Source: Xiphophorus maculatus (lineage: Eukaryota; Chordata; Actinopteri; Cyprinodontiformes; Poeciliidae). Taken from it: DNA of 64,000 nt. Every line of letters starts with the position of its first letter. Position 1 is the stretch's first letter. A program made the translations under genes and the position numbers. Of this stretch, positions 57,315 through 64,000 are shown piece by piece. The notes beneath the pieces were generated by a model that made no database searches, was not told where the DNA came from, and saw only the letters and a program-made list of their open reading frames with translations. Location: NCBI RefSeq assembly GCF_002775205.1, contig NC_036445.1, forward strand, positions 1,818,802 through 1,882,801, in the 5' to 3' direction.

Positions 57315-60300
57315 ATGGCGGACGTTGGAGAGGTTTTGATGTCAGTTTTGTCCACAATTCGCGTCCCAAAGCCTGGGGACCGCGTCCACAAAGACGAATG
57401 CGCCCTGTCATTTTCGTCACCGGTGAGCCTTTTCCTTTTGTGAAGCACTGCCTCCACTAGCCAGAAGAAGAGTGCTAGTTTTCCAAATGTATTCGTATCA
57501 TTTGCTGTACCGTGACAAGAAAGAAATACCAGAGGTTTCCTACTTTGAGCTAGATTTTCTTGTGGCTAACTAGCAGGCTAGCTTGATGCTAAGCTAGTAA
57601 TGCTCTGTAATGGAAAGTTAGCAGCGCTAGCCGTGTAGCTGAGTGTTTTAATTAGCAAAGTAGAAAACAAGTAAACTTTTTTTTAACAGCTACGACTTTG
57701 AACCAGCTTTAATTTAATATAAACTTGCCGCATACTTTAACCACTGTTTTCTTATCTCATTTTGTGCTGGAATTGTAGCAAAAGCTGCTAAGTAGTGACG
57801 CTTAGCAGGTTGACAGGAGCTAGAGCAACGGATGCTTTGTCATCAAGAGCTACAGATGTGCTCCAGCTTTAATTTCTTGTGTTATGGCTTGATGTTATGA
57901 ATTATTCGTATTTGTCTGACTTTTGGTGCATGTTTTCTCTTTACAGGAGAGTGAAGGAGGCATATACGTGTGCATGAACACTTTTCTGGGTTTTGGCAGT
58001 CAGTACGTGGGCAGACATCACGCTCGGACTGGTCAGAGGGCTTACCTGCACATTACCCGGACTAGAAAGGCTAAGGTAGACTTTAATGTGTAATATAATA
58101 TAAACTGTCTGTCAATTACTCGTTTGCAAATGATAATAAACATTTATTTTGTTCACAGAAGGAGGATGAAAACAACTCTGGCTCAGGACACCCACCTAAG
58201 AAAAAGCCCACTAGACTGGCTATAGGTGAGTTTTCCTGAGGGAAGGGATGAAACGTTTGCACAACTTGTCAAAAATCTGTAAGAGATGAGTTGGAGCTAA
58301 GACAATTTTCTGAAAGAAAACTGGCACATGGCCACACAAAGTCACAATTTTGGTATTTGTGTCAGTTTATTGTGGTTTGAACATAAAGGAGGAAAAAATG
58401 CAAAGTTTCTTCACGACTCCTGTTGCTTGTGGGTTCGCTTTTCTTTGTTTTTTCCTTTCCATTTCTAATTTTGGTCACTTTTCTCCCAGTTGGGAAAGGA
58501 TCTTTCTTGGTTGCTCTTACAGGCGATGAAGCAGAGCTGCAAAATGCTACTTCACCAAACTTTTTCACATTTGTAGCTCGATATACGTGCACATGGATGT
58601 ATTTTGCATGTGTTATTGAATTAAACTTCAAATGATTCTATGGCATTTAAATCAAAAGAATGTCAGGAAGAAAAGCTATATCTCTTAATGTAGCATGTAA
58701 CATATTTCTGGTGTGATTTCATGTTTTCCTGTTGTGTTCCCCCGATGAGTTTTTCTTGATATTTAATTGCACTCTGCTCTTTGTGTTTCTGCTTTTTTTA
58801 AAACAATAAAATTCAGTCAATATTGGCACATCACTCTAACATTGGCTTTGTTTCCAGTGAGTTTTGTTAGTGTTGGCCTTTTGCATCACATAAAACACGA
58901 CATCTGCTGTATGCAGGAATAAGTGTTTTAATATGGTTTTTCTAGACTCATCTGTCACCACTTGTTGAATAGCTAGATATGTTATTAAAAGTTTTAAAAG
59001 AACAGCAGTGAGGGTCAGTGGACAACCAAATAGGCGTCTACTTCCTGTCTTCACCAGAACTCAGAACCTGGACTAGAGGGAGAAAACCTCGGAGGACCAT
59101 GGAGGGACATTTCATGTCTACATCACATGTTGGCATCATTATTGTTTCTAATTTCTTCCAGGGATTGAAGGAGGTTTTGATGTGGAGCAGGAGCTTTACG
59201 AGGAGGACGTAAAGGTGGTCATTTTACCTGACAGACAGGAAGTGACCTCAGAGGACCTTGGCACAATGCCGGATGTTGTTAGAGAGCGGGTAACTTTTTA
59301 AAAAAAATTGTATTAAGGATTACATCCAGCAGCTACAAAGCTCCTCTGATCTTACACATTACAAGTTTCGAGGTTTTATTCTCTTGCAATAGGAGCATTG
59401 ACTCATTATTCATTAGATATTAATTTTTTGGCTCTAGGCAAAAAAAAAATAAGAACATTTCAGATTGTACACTTGGTGCTAAATGGTTCATTGGGAACTC
59501 CTGGACTTTTATCAACTAATACTTCTCCAAAGTTTCTGTTCTTTATTTTTGTTTGTAGAGTAAATAGTCTGAGCCTGTACTCTGGTTTGCAAGAGGTTCT
59601 GGATTAAAATTGTAGAATTTAATTTAATTTTCATTTTTATCTGTGTATTAGTCATTTACTCTCACTCAGTAACTTGAGTGTTACCTTACATTTTCATAGC
59701 AGAGCCGTTTAAACCTTGTAGTTCCAAGTAACTGAGACATTATTCTAACATTTCGTGCTTCCTCTCCTGTGTTTCCAGGTGTCTCTGTCTATGTCGGGTA
59801 TCATGGCAGCAGACTCGGTGTCTCACACCTTACAAGTTCAACAGTGGGATGGAGAGGTGAGACAGGAGTCGAAGCATGCCGCTAACCTTAAACAGCTGGA
59901 CAACGGAGTCAAGATCCCTCCCAGGTGGTTTATTTAACTAATCAATGTGTTTTTAAGAAATCTGCTACTTAAGAGAGTTTTTAGATTATTCAAATAAAAC
60001 CTTGCCTAACACAGTTGCACTTCAACACATTCACACGCTAAAGAACCAAGTGACAGCTAATCGTCTTATACCCTTATAACACAGTTCTGATCTGAGAAAA
60101 TGTAAACTTAACTAACAGGAAACGGAATATATTTTAACTTATCTTAAAGATTGATCATATTAGCAGCAGCTTTATTATTTAAGATCGTTGCTCAATGTTT
60201 GAAATCATAAATTAGAAACTAATTCTCACTCATCCTGTGGAGTAAATCTTTTTAATACTTTTCAAGTAGAAAAAAAGAGGTGCAGGTCGGTTCACTTGGT

Positions 60301-63300
60301 AGATATTGTGCTTAAACAAACTTTGTCTTCAGAAAATATAGTTGTTAGCAAAAGGGTTGCATCATTACAACAACTTTGGTTGTTAGAAATCTATTGTTTG
60401 AGACCGGTTCTGAGTCCAGATTTTCAGAGTAGGATGTTAGATGAGTAGGATTAATTGGATGAATCAAATATTGAAATAATGGTCATCTAATTTAGTAATC
60501 GATTGTTAATTGGAGTATATAGACTCAAAAAAAAGACAATGTGCAGAAAGAAGAACTAGTCAGAGCAGTAATTAATAAATGACACTTCATGTCAACAGTC
60601 AAAACGTTCATAAAAACTCCCTTCATGTTTATGACAGTGTCACGTCAGTCTTATGCACACCTCTTCAAACAAAGTGTTATCAAACGTTGATATTAATCTT
60701 AACTGAATTTTTTTATGTTTGTCTTTTTTAAGATTTTATAGCTGGTGTTTAGGTATTGTTAATATCTGTCTTCTAGTAACATCGTTACCTAGTGATGTTT
60801 TCAAATTTTCTGTCAACTTTAAACATTTTTAATTCTAAAACACCTAGCGCCTCTACCAGCGGGTTTGTCAGGTTTTCTGGGGAAACTCTGAGGTCCTTTT
60901 ACATCCAGCCTGCAGGACGTTAGCTGTCTCTGTAATAATAGAGTTCAGAGAACATGGACTCTATGACACTCATGACACTCACTGGGTTTTTTCCCCCAGT
61001 GAGTGTCAGAGCTTTGATATGTGAGGTTTTAATCTTCTTTCCGCCTCCGCAGTGGCTGGCGGTGTGAGGTGTGTGACCTGCAGGAGAACATCTGGATGAA
61101 CCTCACAGACGGCAAAGTGCTGTGCGGTCGTAGGTACTTCGACGGCTCCGGGGGCAACAACCACGCCCTCCTCCATTTCCAGGAGACCGGATACCCGCTG
61201 GCTGTCAAACTGGGCACAATCACTCCTGATGGTGCTGGTAAGCTGAGGACACAATCATGAGCTGTCAGTAGTAAAGGTTATAGATTTATCTGTATTCTGG
61301 AGGCGCTGTTGCTTTGTAAGTTTATAAATGTATAAACCAGCCTAGGAATAATGATAATAATTCTTCTAGAGATATATTTTCATTAATCTGCTTTCTGTAG
61401 GTCACCCTCTGTTTTCCAGTGACTCGTATCTAACAGACCTGTTTTAAATTTGCTCGAGTGTTCAGGCCTCTACATTATCATCTATAATAATAACTTGTAG
61501 AACAGGTGGAGATATTTGTTGTTAAAATTATTTTAGATGCAGATTATTCCTTTGCTGCAAATGATCAAACATTCACTAAAGGAAAGCTACAATATAGCAC
61601 TCTAGGCAATAAAATGAATTATTTATTTGCATTTTTTATGTATTTATAATATTTGTATTAAAGACTTGTTTCATGATATTGTATAAAAATGGGCAGAAAG
61701 TGCCCATTTAAAACAAATCTTATCAATTAATTTTCAGAATAATTGATGACTAAAATAATTTAGTTGTGGAAAATATAATTTCTGTCCCCTGACCTCCACT
61801 AAGTAACTGGGTTCCCTTCGATCTTTTTTTTTGCTCTATTTCCAAATGTCACTGATTCTGAAAATGGATTTAGTCATGGATAAAACTCTATTGATCAGTT
61901 CTGTCAGCATTTCAGCTCTTGTTTAGCCTCTGTCTGTATGTCATCGTTCTCAGTCATCATCCCTGTTCCGTTTGTCCAGATGTGTATTCATACGATGAAG
62001 ACGACATGGTGCTGGACTCCAAGTTACCGGAGCATCTAGCTCACTTCGGCATCAACATGATGACCATGGAGAAGGTACGCTTGTAACAGTCGACTCCAGA
62101 AGAACGAGTTGTACGACCAACAGATCTACTAATTCTTATGTCTTATTTCAGTTAAGCCAAAACTGTACAAAAATATATACATTTTTCATTTAAGAAATAA
62201 AAAAACACCTTTGTTAATATGTTCTACTCAGAACTGTGGCATAATTTTTTTTTTACAGAGTTCAAATTCTGTAAGAAAAAATAAAATTACTATTAAGCAA
62301 CTTTTGGTATCATTTATTAATTGATTAATCCAAAACAATAATCAATAAATTAGCCCTGCACTGTACTGATAAGTCGAGCAGAAAGGACTGAACTTTTCAC
62401 ATGTTAAAGTATTTGTTAAAGTATTTCTTTAGCTGCAGATTCATCCGATACTACAAATGATCAAATGTTTGGTAAAGGAATGTTGCGTTGTTGCATTTTA
62501 GGCAATAAATGTTTATTTTATTTTTTTAAAAAGGAAGTGAATTGTTTATTTGCATCTTTTAATTTATTTCTAATATTGTAAAAAAAAAAATGGAATAAGT
62601 GGGTTAAATGGAAAAATTTGCACAGTATGCTGATTTTTTTTTTATCCGATTACTCGATTAATCAGAATAATTGATTACTAAAATAATCGTTAGATGTAGC
62701 AGTTCTAGTCAGATTATAGATTATTTTATCTAGAATACGAAATCAATTATATTTTGTCCATTTGGATGATTTTATTATATTGAGTGTCCAAAATTGTGCA
62801 CACTCAACATGTTGCACATTTTTGGTCTCCACAATGTACTTGCACACTCAGAAAATAAAAACAGTTTGTGTTGCTCACAAGTCTGACAGGCATGTACTGT
62901 AGTAGTATCTTGTTTGGGCATTACACATTAAATTTATGCATGTTTCATATCACATTTGTCTAATAGTAGAAGCATATAATCTATTAAAGCAGCAACATAT
63001 CTTCATTAGGCCTTTTTTCTCGACACCTGTATGTTTTGTGAATCCCTGCTGCTTTTAATTTCTTTGCCAGCTGCTTCTCCAATGCAAACCACAGATTGCA
63101 CTAAAGTCGACGGCTCAGATCTCCATACCGCTCACTGCGTGCTGTAATGTTGTTTTTATGATACATTTATGCATTTGCCTAATGATGCTGCACAGACAGG
63201 CTGCAGGAGAAGTGTTGTAGCTCTTAGTGTTGAGATTTAAAAGTTCTTGGTTCACACTCTGTTACCTTCGTACAGCCGGATTCACCCAGTGTTGGTTTTC

Positions 63301-63795
63301 ACCTCTGAACTCTCTCTTTTCAGACTGAGCGGACAATGACCGAGTTGGAAATTGCTGTAAACCAGCGAGTGGGGGAGTGGGAGGTCATCCAGGAGTCGGG
63401 GACGACCCTGAAGCCCCTGTTTGGACCCGGTGTGACGGGTATGAAGAACCTGGGAAACAGCTGCTACCTCAACTCCGTCATGCAAGTGCTCTTCACCGTC
63501 CCAGACTTCCAGAGCACGTCAGTAATGCCATCTTTTTTTTTTCTGCTTTTATAATCTCAGTTAACCAGTCTTTCTAAGTACTCAATGGTTTTGTAGACTG
63601 ACATGAAATTATCACTTCAATGAAACTAGAAGGATCAAGTAATTCAGCCTGGTTTATATTGTTTTAAACTAATCAAGATCCAATGAATTTATTTATTTAT
63701 TCTTTTATATTTATTCCTTACAGATACGTTTCAAACATTGATAAGATCATTGATGAAGCACCAAGTGACCCAACCCAGGACTTCAAAACTCAAGT
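57315..63795 (+). CDS. usp5: USP5 (isopeptidase T), N-terminal part, partial at right edge
   Basis: Exons 57315-57422, 57947-58075, 58159-58225, 59162-59289, 59779-59924, 61053-61237, 61980-62074, 63324-63517 and 63724-63795 (1124 nt, about 374 of some 850 residues). USP5 disassembles unanchored ubiquitin chains by recognising the free C-terminal Gly-Gly. The start [29 protein letters not shown] matches the family; the start context is CACCATGG. The first about 160 residues form the cryptic zinc-finger-like domain ([16 protein letters not shown]). Exon 6 carries the ZnF-UBP domain with zinc-binding CEVC and the ubiquitin-tail pocket [12 protein letters not shown]. Exon 8 begins the catalytic domain with the Cys box [16 protein letters not shown], the nucleophile at about residue 333. 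The last donor (GT|GTGAGT after 63795) leads out of the window. Human USP5 rather than USP13 is favoured by [18 protein letters not shown] and by synteny. Confidence 0.95.
61500..61770 (+). mobile_element. Interspersed repeat, copy 1 in USP5 intron 6
   Basis: TTTTAGATGCAGATTATTCCTTTGCTGCAAATGATCAAA and TAGGCAATAAAATG ... TCAGAATAATTGATGACTAAAATAAT recur about 0.9 kb downstream at 62390-62720 in the same orientation. Confidence 0.55.
62390..62720 (+). mobile_element. Interspersed repeat, copy 2 in USP5 intron 7
   Basis: TTTAGCTGCAGATTCATCCGATACTACAAATGATCAAATG, TTTTAGGCAATAAATG and CAGAATAATTGATTACTAAAATAATCG match copy 1. Superfamily not determined. Confidence 0.55.
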
Positions 63796-64000
63796 GTGAG
63801 TATTTTCAAAACTGACTCTGATATTTCCATAAATTATCTAAAATCTTAGACACAATACGACTTTTCCAGAATCTACAATCTGTGTATCAGATACATGTTT
63901 TCATAGACTTTGAAATCAACTAAACAGAAACGTAACAGCTTTGGTGTGGATAGTTCACTTTAAAACAATCCGTTTTTGTTTTTCTGCAAAGTTATTATTC

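Overview
This is nuclear DNA of a teleost fish, probably a percomorph. The evidence is AT-rich introns with vertebrate splice signals, proteins close to human orthologues, a dense load of short inverted-repeat transposons, L2-like LINE tails, tRNA-derived SINEs and Tc1-like fossils, and a gene set matching the human 12p13 neighbourhood (CLSTN3, PEX5, CDCA3, GNB3, P3H3, USP5). I cannot name the species from sequence alone. Protein family calls and human comparisons come from memory of those families; no database was searched.

Layout. 1-845: last two exons of CLSTN3 (+), then a long 3' UTR and intergenic repeats, ending in a 153-bp ATCT microsatellite. 5310-22944: PEX5 (+), the peroxisomal import receptor, complete, 16 coding exons behind a probable non-coding first exon. 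23600-28194: CDCA3 (+), a mitotic-entry regulator, complete, with a cell-cycle type promoter. 30494-38740: GNB3 (-), the cone transducin beta subunit, complete (340 aa). 45122-55908: P3H3 (-), an ER prolyl 3-hydroxylase family protein, complete in 16 exons (737 aa, ends KDEL). 57315-63795: USP5 (+), first nine exons only; the gene runs off the right edge. P3H3 and USP5 are head to head with about 1.4 kb between start codons. GNB3 and CDCA3 are tail to tail.

I joined every gene exon by exon. Reading frames close exactly for PEX5 (677 aa with all exons), CDCA3 (406 aa), GNB3 (340 aa) and P3H3 (737 aa), which supports the exon limits given.

The genes do not form an operon or a shared pathway; they are a conserved vertebrate synteny block. 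I found no CRISPR array, no phage or bacterial operon and no clear new biological system. The most interesting points are: (1) a tandem duplication in PEX5 of the exon equivalent to the alternatively spliced PEX5L exon that binds PEX7; (2) loss of one intron in GNB3; (3) a GC-AG intron in P3H3; (4) a SINE with an 11-bp target duplication and a perfect fold-back at its 5' end; (5) a roughly 1.1-kb inverted repeat of LINE 3' ends; (6) nested transposon insertions that give relative ages; (7) a possible OTX/CRX-type site cluster between P3H3 and the cone gene GNB3.
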